Origin: Gammaproteobacteria bacterium | GTDB lineage: Bacteria; Pseudomonadota; Gammaproteobacteria; Pseudomonadales; Cellvibrionaceae | Length of the DNA stretch: 57,469 nt | Direction of reading: 5' to 3' | Assembly (NCBI GenBank): GCA_021151835.1 | Contig: JAGKWO010000032.1 | Location: 1-57,469 of the forward strand | Part shown: in pieces, positions 8,852 to 16,648 of the stretch | How the letters are laid out: each line of letters opens with the position of its first letter | How positions within the stretch are numbered: position 1 is the stretch's first letter | Made by a program: the position numbers and the translations under genes | The notes under the pieces: model-generated | Databases searched by the model: none | The model's input: only the letters and a program-made list of their open reading frames with translations | What the model was told of the DNA's origin: nothing

Positions 8852-8894
8852 ACTTGCACAATTTTTGCGAAATTGCTGAACCAATTGTGCAAGT
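8852..8894 (+). promoter_or_regulatory. 12-bp inverted repeat between rpoE and rseA
   Basis: ACTTGCACAATT (8852-8863) and AATTGTGCAAGT (8883-8894) are perfectly complementary around a 19-nt loop. The repeat begins 13 nt after the rpoE stop and ends 93 nt before rseA. No T-run follows, so it is not a standard terminator. It could be an mRNA structure that sets the sigma to anti-sigma ratio, or a DNA-binding palindrome; both are inference. Confidence 0.5.
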
Positions 8895-8987
8895 GTTAGT
8901 CATAGAAACAGTTAGTTTTAAGCGAGTCATGGTTACCTTTAAACCCTTTTCTCTAATAACCAGTTTCATACAGAGGCACCAGCGAGA

Positions 8988-9698
8988 ATGACAGAGCAAA
9001 TCCAACCCCCAGTGCTTGCCGAATCCTTATCAGCACTTATGGATAATGAAGCTTCCGAATTGGAACTGCAGCGGCTCCTCAAAGCACTGGATGCTGATCC
9101 GGAAGTAAAGACCACCTGGTCTCGCTACCAAATTGCCAGTGCTGGCCTTAAAGGCAAATTACCGGTAATGGCGTCCAGTGATTTTGCTGCACGAATCAGC
9201 GCAGCCATTGATGCAGAGGAAACTTATTCCCAGCAGCCAGCGCAGAAGCAAAAAACTGTAGCGGATAACGTAGTTGTTGTACCGTCAAGTTGGTGGCAAC
9301 AACTCGGACGCGCAGCCATCGCTGCCTCGGTTGCCGGAGCCTTGGTTGTCGGGGTGCAGCAATATCAGGCAATTGTCCCGCAATCTGCAGAGATTGCAGC
9401 TAATACGCCAGCAATTAACACGGCTACACCGGAAAGCAAAGCGGTGAATTTACCGTCCGGTATAAATGCCCCGGCGTTATCGGCGCGTACGGTAGCGGTG
9501 CAAAGCGGATATGAGTCGCGTCCGCAAGAAAACCGCCAGGTAATGTTTGTCCCGCGTCAGGAAGCGGTACCTGTTCATAATGAAGATATTACGACTTACG
9601 TTAACCAGTTAATTCAGGAGCACACAGATAATGCTTCCCTGAATGGTGGCCAGGGTATGTTGCCGTACACCCGCGTAATTTTGACTGAAGAAGAGTAG
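8988..9698 (+). CDS. rseA: Anti-sigma-E factor RseA/MucA
   Basis: Single-pass inner-membrane anti-sigma factor that holds RpoE until regulated proteolysis. It is 236 aa. The cytoplasmic RpoE-binding domain is about residues 8-75 (ESLSALMDNEASELELQRLLKAL, RYQIASAGLKG). One TM segment follows about residues 105-125 (AAIAASVAGALVVGVQQY). The periplasmic C-terminal domain probably binds MucB. The start at 8988 has GAGG about 12 nt upstream. It lies second in the stress operon. Confidence 0.92.
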   Translation: MTEQIQPPVLAESLSALMDNEASELELQRLLKALDADPEVKTTWSRYQIASAGLKGKLPVMASSDFAARISAAIDAEETYSQQPAQKQKTVADNVVVVPSSWWQQLGRAAIAASVAGALVVGVQQYQAIVPQSAEIAANTPAINTATPESKAVNLPSGINAPALSARTVAVQSGYESRPQENRQVMFVPRQEAVPVHNEDITTYVNQLIQEHTDNASLNGGQGMLPYTRVILTEEE

Positions 9699-9788
9699 AT
9701 ATTTCCCGCTTTATACTTTACTGACTTGTTGGATTTGTTGGAGAGCAGGTATGCTGCTCTCCATCTCTCACCTCTGATTGAGTCCAGA

Positions 9789-10778
9789 ATGTTAATCCTT
9801 ACTTCTTTTCCGTCTTCTTCTCGTACATTCCTTTGTGCTGTCGCGTTTCTTTTTCTCGGGGTTTCGGTCTGCGCGCAAGGTGCGCAGCCTGCTAATTCCG
9901 TTGGCGTTGCTGCTCAAACGGATGAGGTAGCGCAGTTATTACATAAGATGGCGACTGTACCCCAGACCCTGAATTACCAGGGGTCATTTACTTATCAGCA
10001 CAAAGACAATCCATCACTGCAAAGTTTTCGCATCATCCATTGGGTTGAAAATGGTGTAGAACATGAGCGTTTGCAGCATCTGAATGGTCCTGAGCGAGAG
10101 TTTGTCCGCGATGGAAAAGCCTTGGGGTGCGATACCCTGGGTAATCAATTGTTACAGGGCAAAATCAGCCAGTTTGGCGCGAGTCTCGCTCGCCTTGATG
10201 AACTCTATAAATTTGAAATTCGTGGTCCCGAGCGCGTAGCCGGGCGTGAAGCAACCGCATTATTGGCTATCCCACTGGATCAATTTCGCCACAGCACGCT
10301 CTTAACTATCGATAACGAGACGGGTTTGGTTCTTAAATCATGGTTGGTAGATGAATCTGCACGCCCGTTAGAGCGTTACCAGTTTATTGATCTGGATTTA
10401 AGTCCCGACGTAACTAACTTAAGGCCCGTGGCGAAATTGCACCGTGATGCAAATGCAGAGACGGATTGTAATCCCACCACACTCAAGCAGCCATCTACCT
10501 GGAAATTAAATTGGGTGCCTCCCGGTTTTGTATTTTCAGGGCAACGCCAGGTGCGACAAAAAATTGATATGTTGATGTACACCGATGGCTTAACAACGTT
10601 TTCTGTTTTTATTGAGCAGGCCGAGGGGGTAATTCCTGAAGGTGTTGCACAGCGCGGCGCAACGCTTGCGGTAATGGATGCGCTAACCTATCGTGATAAA
10701 ACTTATCGAATTACAGTGGTAGGTGAAATACCTGCCATTACCGCTCAAAAAATTGCGCAGAATATAGGGGGGATTTAA
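9789..10778 (+). CDS. mucB: Periplasmic sigma-E regulator MucB/RseB
   Basis: Periplasmic protein that binds RseA/MucA and protects it from the first protease cut; it senses lipids or LPS in the family. It has 329 aa from ATG 9789, with a clear Sec signal peptide (FLCAVAFLFLGVSVCAQG). The upstream TTG 9726 reading would add 21 residues before the signal. The body has the MucB/RseB lipoprotein-like beta domain (LNYQGSFTYQHKDN through LVLKSW) and a C-terminal domain (WVPPGFVFSGQRQ). An intrinsic terminator overlaps its stop codon. Confidence 0.93.
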   Translation: MLILTSFPSSSRTFLCAVAFLFLGVSVCAQGAQPANSVGVAAQTDEVAQLLHKMATVPQTLNYQGSFTYQHKDNPSLQSFRIIHWVENGVEHERLQHLNGPEREFVRDGKALGCDTLGNQLLQGKISQFGASLARLDELYKFEIRGPERVAGREATALLAIPLDQFRHSTLLTIDNETGLVLKSWLVDESARPLERYQFIDLDLSPDVTNLRPVAKLHRDANAETDCNPTTLKQPSTWKLNWVPPGFVFSGQRQVRQKIDMLMYTDGLTTFSVFIEQAEGVIPEGVAQRGATLAVMDALTYRDKTYRITVVGEIPAITAQKIAQNIGGI

Positions 10779-10791
10779 TCCTCCCTTTTTT
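10767..10791 (+). terminator. Intrinsic terminator or attenuator at the mucB stop
   Basis: GGGGGGA (10767-10773) pairs with TCCTCCC (10779-10785), allowing one G-U pair, and six T residues follow. The mucB stop codon lies in the loop. rseC starts only 15 nt after the T-run, so downstream genes depend on read-through or another promoter. Confidence 0.65.
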
Positions 10792-10805
10792 GTTGGAATG
10801 CTGAA

Positions 10806-11294
10806 ATGATTATTGAAACCGGTCGCATCATGGCTGTCGAACGTGAAGGCGTATGGGTGGAGACCATTCAGAAATCTGCTTGCGGTTCCTGCAAGGCCGA
10901 AAAGGGATGCGGGCAACGTTTGATTAATAAATGGGATAGCCATACATCTTACATCTGGGTGCTCCTCGAGGGGCGCAGTTCTGCGGATTATCAATTGGGT
11001 GATGAGATTCAGATTGGCATACCTGAAGAGGTAATCACTAAAAATTCTTTAATCGCTTATTTGATTCCTTTACTGATGTTGGTGATAACCACTGCTATTA
11101 CGCATATTCAATTTGCCAATGAAGCCATAACTATTACTAGCGGCTTTGCGGGTTTATTATTGGGGGGAATGATAGTGAGCTGGTACTCCTGGCATAATCG
11201 CCATAATCCCGAGTTGCAACCTGTTCTGGTTGACGATACCAAACCAATTCATTTTTTCCAGTCTGACGAAAATCACCAGCATGTTGCGAATTAA
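10806..11294 (+). CDS. rseC: RseC/MucC inner-membrane protein
   Basis: A 162-aa membrane protein of the RseC/MucC family, linked to sigma-E signalling and SoxR reduction. The N-terminal domain has the family Cys cluster (SACGSCKAEKGCGQ, about residues 24-37). Two TM helices follow, about residues 81-98 (SLIAYLIPLLMLVITTAI) and 105-125 (ITITSGFAGLLLGGMIVSWY). It begins 27 bp after mucB, beyond an intrinsic terminator, and its end overlaps arfB by 14 bp. Confidence 0.93.
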   Translation: MIIETGRIMAVEREGVWVETIQKSACGSCKAEKGCGQRLINKWDSHTSYIWVLLEGRSSADYQLGDEIQIGIPEEVITKNSLIAYLIPLLMLVITTAITHIQFANEAITITSGFAGLLLGGMIVSWYSWHNRHNPELQPVLVDDTKPIHFFQSDENHQHVAN

Positions 11295-11697
11295 TGCCAG
11301 CCTTGCGATTCCCCTGGGTGAAATCGAATTGACTGCCATGCGTGCCCAGGGCGCGGGCGGGCAAAATGTCAACAAAGTGTCGAGTGCGATACATTTGCGT
11401 TTTGATATCCCTAATTCTTCATTAACGGATTTTTGCAAAATGCGGCTGATGGCCCTGGGTGATAGCCGTATCACCAATGAGGGTGTGCTGGTAATTAAAG
11501 CCCAGCGTTACCGTACCCAGGAACAAAATCGCGAAGATGCATTGCAGCGTCTACAAGAAATTATTGTAAGCGCAATAAAAATAGAAAAAACTCGCCGTGC
11601 AACCAAACCTACTTTTTCGTCCAAACAAAAGCGTATGGATTCAAAAACCCAGCGTGGAGCCATTAAAGCGGCACGCCAAAAAATTTCGTTTGATTAA
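11281..11697 (+). CDS. arfB: ArfB (YaeJ) ribosome-rescue peptidyl-tRNA hydrolase
   Basis: Releases peptides from ribosomes stalled on non-stop mRNA by hydrolysing peptidyl-tRNA. It has 138 aa from ATG 11281. The GGQ catalytic motif is in AQGAGGQNVNKVSSAIHLRF (about residues 22-41). A basic C-terminal tail (KPTFSSKQKRMDSKTQRGAIKAARQK) enters the mRNA channel in known ArfB. A longer reading from 11230 runs deep into rseC. The 14-bp overlap with rseC suggests translational coupling. It ends 3 bp before the convergent glycosyltransferase gene. Confidence 0.95.
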   Translation: MLRINASLAIPLGEIELTAMRAQGAGGQNVNKVSSAIHLRFDIPNSSLTDFCKMRLMALGDSRITNEGVLVIKAQRYRTQEQNREDALQRLQEIIVSAIKIEKTRRATKPTFSSKQKRMDSKTQRGAIKAARQKISFD

Positions 11698-11700
11698 TCC

Positions 11701-12762
11701 CTATTTGGCAAATATTCCCGGGCTGGTCGCCGCGAGTTCGATTGTCTCCTGCCATAACTGTTGTTGCAGGTCACGAATGTTGTCTCCACCACCTTTGACA
11801 AGCCAGTTTACCAATGCCTTTGCTACATCAGGGTAATTATGCGGTTTGGTTGGCGGTGGCAAGGGTAACCATTTACGCAACGTTTCTGCATCAAATTTTG
11901 GGGTCGCCTGGCCATATCCCAATTTTTCCAGCGCGAGTGCATTGGATTTTTGTTCCATTTGCCCCGCAACGGGCTGTACTAAAATCTTTTTGCCCAAGTG
12001 AATAGCTTCACTGGGTAATTCAAATCCGGCGCTGCATATCACGCCCTCACACCGATGCAAATCCATTTGAAACCCGTCACGCGAAAATGGACGCACATGA
12101 ATATGTCCGTCACTGTAAGCAGCAGGAACTGGTTGATAGATAAAAAAATCGTAGTCCAGGAATTCACGCAACTGCGGAACTATGTCATCAAGGCCTGCAA
12201 ACGGCAGGTAGACCAAATAATGTTTGGGAGTGGATATGTTAGGGTGATGTGAGCGCTCGACCAACGGCGGTAAAATTGGTTGGTTGAAATGATGCCAATG
12301 CAAACCGATTGGCATAGTCACTGGTGCAAAATTACGCATGAACCAATTTACAATAATATTGCTATCAACTTTGGGAATATCATAATAAAAAGCATTTTGG
12401 TGCGATAACCCAATCACTTTTTTTCCTGCACGCTTTGCGGCCCACGCTGATACGGGTTCGAAGTCATTGATAATAAAATCATAACCCTCGACCTTTACCT
12501 TTTTTGAATCTTGATAAAGTTGGGCAATATTGGAAGTCAGCGCTGTTTTTAAATAGAGTACCTTGCCGCTTTGCGTAGCGAATGTAAGGCCGCGATAGGA
12601 TTGATAATTGCCAAATATTTCCATATCAAAAAATTTATCGCGCTCGCGACCGGAAAATACCCAATCAACCTGTGCTCCTGCGTCAGCGAGCGCTTTTGCC
12701 ATAATACGCGCGCGGGTAGTATGGCCATTACCTGTACCTTGAACTCCGTACAATATTTTCAT
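11701..12762 (-). CDS. MJ1255/VC2487-family glycosyltransferase
   Basis: A 353-aa glycosyltransferase of GT-B shape. The N-terminal glycine-rich loop is MKILYGVQGTGNGHTTRARIMAKAL. The C-terminal half has the donor-site pattern GVICSAGFELPSEAIHLGKKILVQPVAGQMEQKSNAL, typical of UDP-sugar transferases related to MurG. The acceptor and product are unknown. It is co-directional with the PAP2 gene, 32 bp downstream of it, which suggests lipid or cell-envelope glycan work. Confidence 0.85.
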   Translation of the reverse strand: MKILYGVQGTGNGHTTRARIMAKALADAGAQVDWVFSGRERDKFFDMEIFGNYQSYRGLTFATQSGKVLYLKTALTSNIAQLYQDSKKVKVEGYDFIINDFEPVSAWAAKRAGKKVIGLSHQNAFYYDIPKVDSNIIVNWFMRNFAPVTMPIGLHWHHFNQPILPPLVERSHHPNISTPKHYLVYLPFAGLDDIVPQLREFLDYDFFIYQPVPAAYSDGHIHVRPFSRDGFQMDLHRCEGVICSAGFELPSEAIHLGKKILVQPVAGQMEQKSNALALEKLGYGQATPKFDAETLRKWLPLPPPTKPHNYPDVAKALVNWLVKGGGDNIRDLQQQLWQETIELAATSPGIFAK

Positions 12763-12794
12763 GCAATTTTCTCAAATGAGTAACAACGACGTAA

Positions 12795-13337
12795 TTAGTT
12801 GACTGTAGTTATCAAAGAATGCAGATAAATTCCCCAGAACGCACAAGCACTACCGAGTACTGCACCGGCCACCAAATCGGTCGGGTAATGAACGCCTAAT
12901 AACACTCTGCTCACGCCAATTGCCGTCGCCCAAATAAAAGCAGGAACGGCAAAAACGGGATAAAAATTCAAAATCAGGCAGGCGAACAAAAATGCAGCGG
13001 CGGTATGGCCGGAGGGGAAACTGAATTGATCGGAAGGTGTGATCCATGCCTGGTAAGCCGTAATTTTTACTGCCGGGCGATCACGCTTGATCAGGTTTTT
13101 TAACAATAAGTAGAGGCTGACATCAAACAGATAAGCAATAATTCCTGCCCAAAAAAAAGCTGGCCCCACTATGGGCTCGATAAGCAGCAACGCTAATGCA
13201 ATCAGAAAATAAACCGGACCATCACCCGTATGTGAAATAAATCTGACAGAACGACGATATTGAAAACCTTTTGTCACATGCACCCATAAAAATGCAATGG
13301 TGTCCAAATGGTGGACGCGCTGTAAAAATGTGTTCAT
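12795..13337 (-). CDS. PAP2-family membrane phosphatase
   Basis: A 180-aa integral membrane lipid-phosphate phosphatase. All three PAP2 motifs are present: KNLIKRDRP (motif 1), FPSGHTAA (motif 2) and SRVLLGVHYPTDLVAG (motif 3). About five to six TM helices surround them. Substrates in the family include undecaprenyl pyrophosphate, phosphatidic acid and PGP, and the sequence alone cannot choose. It is divergent from dgkA and probably co-transcribed with the glycosyltransferase gene. Confidence 0.92.
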   Translation of the reverse strand: MNTFLQRVHHLDTIAFLWVHVTKGFQYRRSVRFISHTGDGPVYFLIALALLLIEPIVGPAFFWAGIIAYLFDVSLYLLLKNLIKRDRPAVKITAYQAWITPSDQFSFPSGHTAAAFLFACLILNFYPVFAVPAFIWATAIGVSRVLLGVHYPTDLVAGAVLGSACAFWGIYLHSLITTVN

Positions 13338-13478
13338 GATTCACCGCCTTTAGCTAATGTTGCACAGGAATCCGGGCTGGTGTGCAAAAACAACATCACC
13401 CGATATTTTGTAACACTGCTATGTGACTATTCTGTGAACACTCAATGAATCTGAAATGACAACTGCTGGAGAAGCTGA

Positions 13479-13862
13479 ATGGGTAAGCCAGGTAAAACCG
13501 GTATAGCGCGGGTAATAGATGCTTTTGGTTATTCGATGAAAGGATTTGCCGCGAGTTGGAAATATGAAGCTGCGTTTCGGCAAGAGGTAGCGTTGGCGGT
13601 GATTTTAATTCCCACGGCCTTTTGGTTAGCGCAAAGCCATATCGAATTGATTTTATTAATCAGCAGTGTGTTTTGGGTGTTGATGGCGGAATTGGCCAAT
13701 TCATCGGTAGAGGCGGTCGTAGATCGGACCGGGACTGAGCGACATGAGCTTTCAGGGCGTGCCAAGGATATAGGTTCAGCGCTGGTTTTTTTAAGCTTGA
13801 CGCTATTGGTGGTAGTGTGGGCAATCGTGGCGATTAATCGCTTCTGGGGACCAGTTTTTTAA
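13479..13862 (+). CDS. dgkA: Diacylglycerol kinase DgkA
   Basis: Small trimeric inner-membrane kinase that recycles diacylglycerol to phosphatidic acid. It is 127 aa with three TM helices. The active-site signature is ELANSSVEAVVDR (about residues 70-82), and FRQE is present in the first part. It has its own upstream region (13338-13478), divergent from PAP2, and a very stable hairpin downstream. Confidence 0.97.
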   Translation: MGKPGKTGIARVIDAFGYSMKGFAASWKYEAAFRQEVALAVILIPTAFWLAQSHIELILLISSVFWVLMAELANSSVEAVVDRTGTERHELSGRAKDIGSALVFLSLTLLVVVWAIVAINRFWGPVF

Positions 13863-13896
13863 GAAATTGCCAGGGCTCCAACGGAATTTTCAGCGC

Positions 13897-13927
13897 TTGA
13901 TTCGAGCCTGTTTCAGGCTCGAATCAA
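13897..13927. terminator. 14-bp perfect hairpin between dgkA and a small reverse gene
   Basis: The two arms (13897-13910 and 13914-13927) are perfectly complementary over 14 bp with a TTT loop. It lies between convergent genes (dgkA ends at 13862; the small gene ends at 13929). Neither side has a clean T-run, so it may end transcription in both directions imperfectly or act as an mRNA 3'-end stabiliser. Confidence 0.6.
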
Positions 13928-13928
13928 T

Positions 13929-14132
13929 TCAGTGATTTAATTGATTATTTAAATCAGCAGTTCCCTGGAATGCCATATAGTCATCAGCCAGGCTGCGTTC
14001 TTGATTACGACGCTCGGTGGATTTGCGGCGTTTGCGATGGTAAAGGTCCATCGGCAGGTTTTTACAGGGGTCTCGATCCAGGCGGCGATCAGCGCCTTTA
14101 CGACGGTCGATGAAAAACTTGTGGTCGCTCAT
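13929..14132 (-). CDS. Small Arg-rich conserved protein
   Basis: A 67-aa basic protein. It carries repeated RR motifs: FIDRRKGADRRLDRD near the N-terminus, then HRKRRKSTERRNQER. A DRR.G.DRR-type motif of this kind occurs in many small gammaproteobacterial proteins of unknown role. The ATG lies at 14132. It has no signal peptide or TM segment. It stands alone between the dgkA hairpin and bolA. Function unknown. Confidence 0.65.
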   Translation of the reverse strand: MSDHKFFIDRRKGADRRLDRDPCKNLPMDLYHRKRRKSTERRNQERSLADDYMAFQGTADLNNQLNH

Positions 14133-14326
14133 GATATCTACTTTGTTATCCCCAATTGCAAAACTGTTATGGTTATCTGGTGTTGGATTAACTTGAATTC
14201 TTCTTGCGCCAAGTCAACACAGTGTAGATCTTTGACGGTAAAATGCCGCCAGTTTTTTTGCATGGATTCCGTTGGCCAGATAGCCAACTGCTATCCCCAT
14301 GCATCGCCGTAATCAAGGTTATTGCT

Positions 14327-14656
14327 ATGAATACCATTGAAAATCAAATACATACCAAGCTCAGTTCCGGTTTTAATCCCCAATATCTCGAAGTAATTAA
14401 TGAAAGTTATATGCATTCTGTCCCGGCGGGTTCGGAAACCCATTTTAAAGTCACTGTGGTCTCACCGTTGTTTCAGGGGAAGCGCCAGGTACAGCGCCAT
14501 CAAGCTATTTATGCCTGTCTGGCTGACGAGTTGAAAACTGGCGTCCATGCCTTGGCCTTACATACATTTAGTCCGGACGAATGGCAAAGCAATAACCAGG
14601 TTCCAGCCTCCCCGCCGTGTTTGGGCGGAAGCAAACATGACCCGCAAAAGAACTAG
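14327..14656 (+). CDS. bolA: BolA-family protein
   Basis: A 109-aa BolA-like protein. In the family these are Fe-S/glutaredoxin partners, and some bind DNA and affect cell shape under stress. The core is complete (IHTKLSSGFNPQYLEVINESYMH, ETHFKVTVVSPLFQGKRQVQRHQAIYACLADEL) and ends in HALALHTFSPDEW, with the conserved His of the helix-turn-helix-like part. ATG 14327 follows AAGG by a short spacer. The longer reading from 14243 is unlikely because it overlaps the promoter-like TAAAAT at 14239. Confidence 0.93.
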   Translation: MNTIENQIHTKLSSGFNPQYLEVINESYMHSVPAGSETHFKVTVVSPLFQGKRQVQRHQAIYACLADELKTGVHALALHTFSPDEWQSNNQVPASPPCLGGSKHDPQKN

Positions 14657-14690
14657 TGGTTGTACAAAAAATAAACGCCTATAATGCGCG
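14657..14690 (+). promoter_or_regulatory. Promoter for trhO
   Basis: A perfect -10 TATAAT at 14680-14685 is followed by a GC-rich discriminator GCGCG. The -35 (TGGTTG at 14657-14662, 17-bp spacing) is weak. The trhO ATG is about 60 nt downstream. The same -10 plus GCGC discriminator occurs before pit, sdhE and others. Confidence 0.6.
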
Positions 14691-14744
14691 CCCGATAAAC
14701 CGGCTGGTCCCCTGATCCTGTTTTAAATTGTTGAAGTGATCCTT

Positions 14745-15761
14745 ATGAGTCAAATTGTTGTAGCTGCATTGTACAAATTCGTGAAATTGCCTGACTACGA
14801 GGTCTTGGTCCCACGCCTGAAAGAATTATGTGATTCCCTTGGAATCAAAGGCACATTGTTATTGGCAGAAGAGGGAATCAACGGCACAGTGTCGGGATCA
14901 CGGGCCGCTATAGATGGTTTGGCCGCATTTTTGCGAGCTGATGGCCGTTTTGATGGTTTGAGTTACAAGGAGTCCTTTTACGAGGAACAGCCTTTCTACC
15001 GTATGAAGGTCAAGCTGAAAAAAGAAATTGTGACCATGGGCGTTAATGGTATCGATCCACAGCAAATCGTGGGTACCTATGTAAAACCCAAAGATTGGAA
15101 TGCCTTGATTAGCGATCCTGACGTCCTAGTAATCGATACCCGCAACTCTTATGAGTATGAGATCGGTACTTTTGAGCGCGCGATAGATCCGCAAACAGAA
15201 ACTTTTCGTGAATTTCCTGCTTACGTGGCGGAAAACCTGGACCCGGCCAAGCATAAGAAAGTCGCGATGTTTTGTACCGGGGGTATTCGTTGCGAGAAAT
15301 CCACCGCCTATTTGAAAGAGCAGGGTTTTGCTGAGGTATATCACCTTGAGGGTGGCATCCTTAAATATCTGGAAGAGGTACCGGAAGAAGAAAGCCTTTG
15401 GAAAGGGGAATGTTTTGTATTCGATAACCGTGTTGCCGTGAATCATAAACTTGAAAAAGGCATTTATGATCAATGCCATGGTTGTCGTTATCCCATTACC
15501 GAAGAAGATAAGCTGTCAGCGCAGTATATGCTGGGGGTTTGTTGTCCGCGTTGTTATGACAGGCTTACGGAAGACCAGAAGGTTCGTTTTGCCGAACGTC
15601 AAAAACAGATTGATTTGGCCAGGGAACGCAATGAAATCCATATTGGGGCCTTACCTCCCGAGCGCCAGCTCCGCGCTGCGCAAAAACGTGAACAGCGCGA
15701 AGAACAGCGCCGAAACTCGCTGGAAAGTGCAAATATGGCGGCAATTTCTGCTGGAAAATAG
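14745..15761 (+). CDS. trhO: TrhO, rhodanese-type tRNA uridine 34 hydroxylase
   Basis: Oxygen-dependent hydroxylation of U34 in tRNA, giving ho5U, the precursor of cmo5U. It has 338 aa from ATG 14745 (an upstream GTG at 14736 is in frame). The N-terminal acylphosphatase-like domain is about residues 1-95. The rhodanese domain is about 115-215 with active-site loop FCTGGIRCEKSTAYL. A Cys-rich C-terminal segment (CHGCRYPI, CCPRCYD) precedes a charged tail. It works in the same tRNA pathway as CmoM, which is encoded at 36608. Confidence 0.95.
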   Translation: MSQIVVAALYKFVKLPDYEVLVPRLKELCDSLGIKGTLLLAEEGINGTVSGSRAAIDGLAAFLRADGRFDGLSYKESFYEEQPFYRMKVKLKKEIVTMGVNGIDPQQIVGTYVKPKDWNALISDPDVLVIDTRNSYEYEIGTFERAIDPQTETFREFPAYVAENLDPAKHKKVAMFCTGGIRCEKSTAYLKEQGFAEVYHLEGGILKYLEEVPEEESLWKGECFVFDNRVAVNHKLEKGIYDQCHGCRYPITEEDKLSAQYMLGVCCPRCYDRLTEDQKVRFAERQKQIDLARERNEIHIGALPPERQLRAAQKREQREEQRRNSLESANMAAISAGK

Positions 15762-15833
15762 TGTTTAGCTATTTTGTCACATAATTACAATATGATTTAA
15801 TGGCGGCTTTATTGATGACATCAAGTGGTATTT

Positions 15834-16169
15834 ATGAATTTTGATGATTGGACAGCAGACTCGGCGACCGGCACGGCCACGCATGCAAGTGGTTTTACGA
15901 TTCGTGTAGAAGGTAATCCCAAGGACCCATCAGAGGTTTACCCTGGTAAATTTCCCGAGGGAATCAGTTTTGTGGATCAGGCTCGCTTGTTGCGATCGGG
16001 TATAGAGTTTTTGGCGAAGGCCGGAGGCAGTGCCCCCAAGTCATGGCAATCCAATCCGCAAGATGCCAAAACCGAAGCGATTAAAGCACGGGAAGAACTG
16101 GCCAGGCGTTTTGCTGATCGTCCGGATAAACCGCAGCGTTCGGTGCTTTCATTGAAGAAAAATTCCTGA
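15834..16169 (+). CDS. Conserved hypothetical protein
   Basis: A 111-aa soluble protein that I cannot assign. From ATG 15834 it opens MNFDDWTADSATGTATHASGF, has a central stretch typical of an alpha/beta domain (VEGNPKDPSEVYPGKFPEGISF) and a charged helical C-terminus (AKTEAIKAREELARRFADRPDKP). It has no signal or TM segment. A strong terminator follows, so this is a single-gene unit or the tail of the trhO unit, 72 bp downstream of it. Confidence 0.7.
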   Translation: MNFDDWTADSATGTATHASGFTIRVEGNPKDPSEVYPGKFPEGISFVDQARLLRSGIEFLAKAGGSAPKSWQSNPQDAKTEAIKAREELARRFADRPDKPQRSVLSLKKNS

Positions 16170-16182
16170 TTGCAATATCCCC

Positions 16183-16213
16183 AAAAAAAACGGCGCTCAA
16201 GGCGCCGTTTTTT
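16183..16213. terminator. Bidirectional intrinsic terminator
   Basis: CGGCGC (16191-16196) pairs with GCGCCG (16202-16207). It is flanked by eight A on the left and six T on the right. It serves the hypothetical gene ending at 16169 and the convergent sirB gene ending at 16235. Confidence 0.92.
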
Positions 16214-16234
16214 ATTGTTTGTTTTTGGCTCGTC

Positions 16235-16612
16235 TCAACCCAAAAAGCCCAGCGGGTTTTTGGTAAGCGCGACGTTCACCATATACGCAAAGACCAGAAG
16301 AGCAACTAGCCAAAATACTTTGCGGCTAACGGGATTGGTTGCTTTAAATGCGGCGACACCCAATGCGATATATACAACGAGCGCGATGATTTTAGCGAGC
16401 AACCAGGGTTGGCTGCCTGGCGACAGGTGTAAATGTACGGCTAGCACAATCCCGCTTACCAATAATAAAGTGCTCACTACATGCGGCAAAATTTTTACCC
16501 ATTTTTTGCCGAGCATACTGGAATTCATAAACAGCCAAATGCCACGCACTACAAATAGAATTAATGACAGCGCAACAAAGGTCAGGTGCAAATGTTTCAA
16601 GGCTAAATACAC
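16235..16612 (-). CDS. SirB2-family membrane protein
   Basis: A 125-aa integral membrane protein of the SirB family (named after a Salmonella invasion regulator; molecular function unsettled). Four TM helices are visible, with family features HLHLTFVALSLILFVVRG and LKHL at the N-terminus. The start is GTG 16612, with AAGGA about 8 nt upstream. It is the last gene of a probable fnr-DUF4202-sirB operon. Confidence 0.88.
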   Translation of the reverse strand: MYLALKHLHLTFVALSLILFVVRGIWLFMNSSMLGKKWVKILPHVVSTLLLVSGIVLAVHLHLSPGSQPWLLAKIIALVVYIALGVAAFKATNPVSRKVFWLVALLVFAYMVNVALTKNPLGFLG

Positions 16613-16648
16613 GGTGTTTTCCTTTTAAAGTGGTTGTTAAGTGAATAA

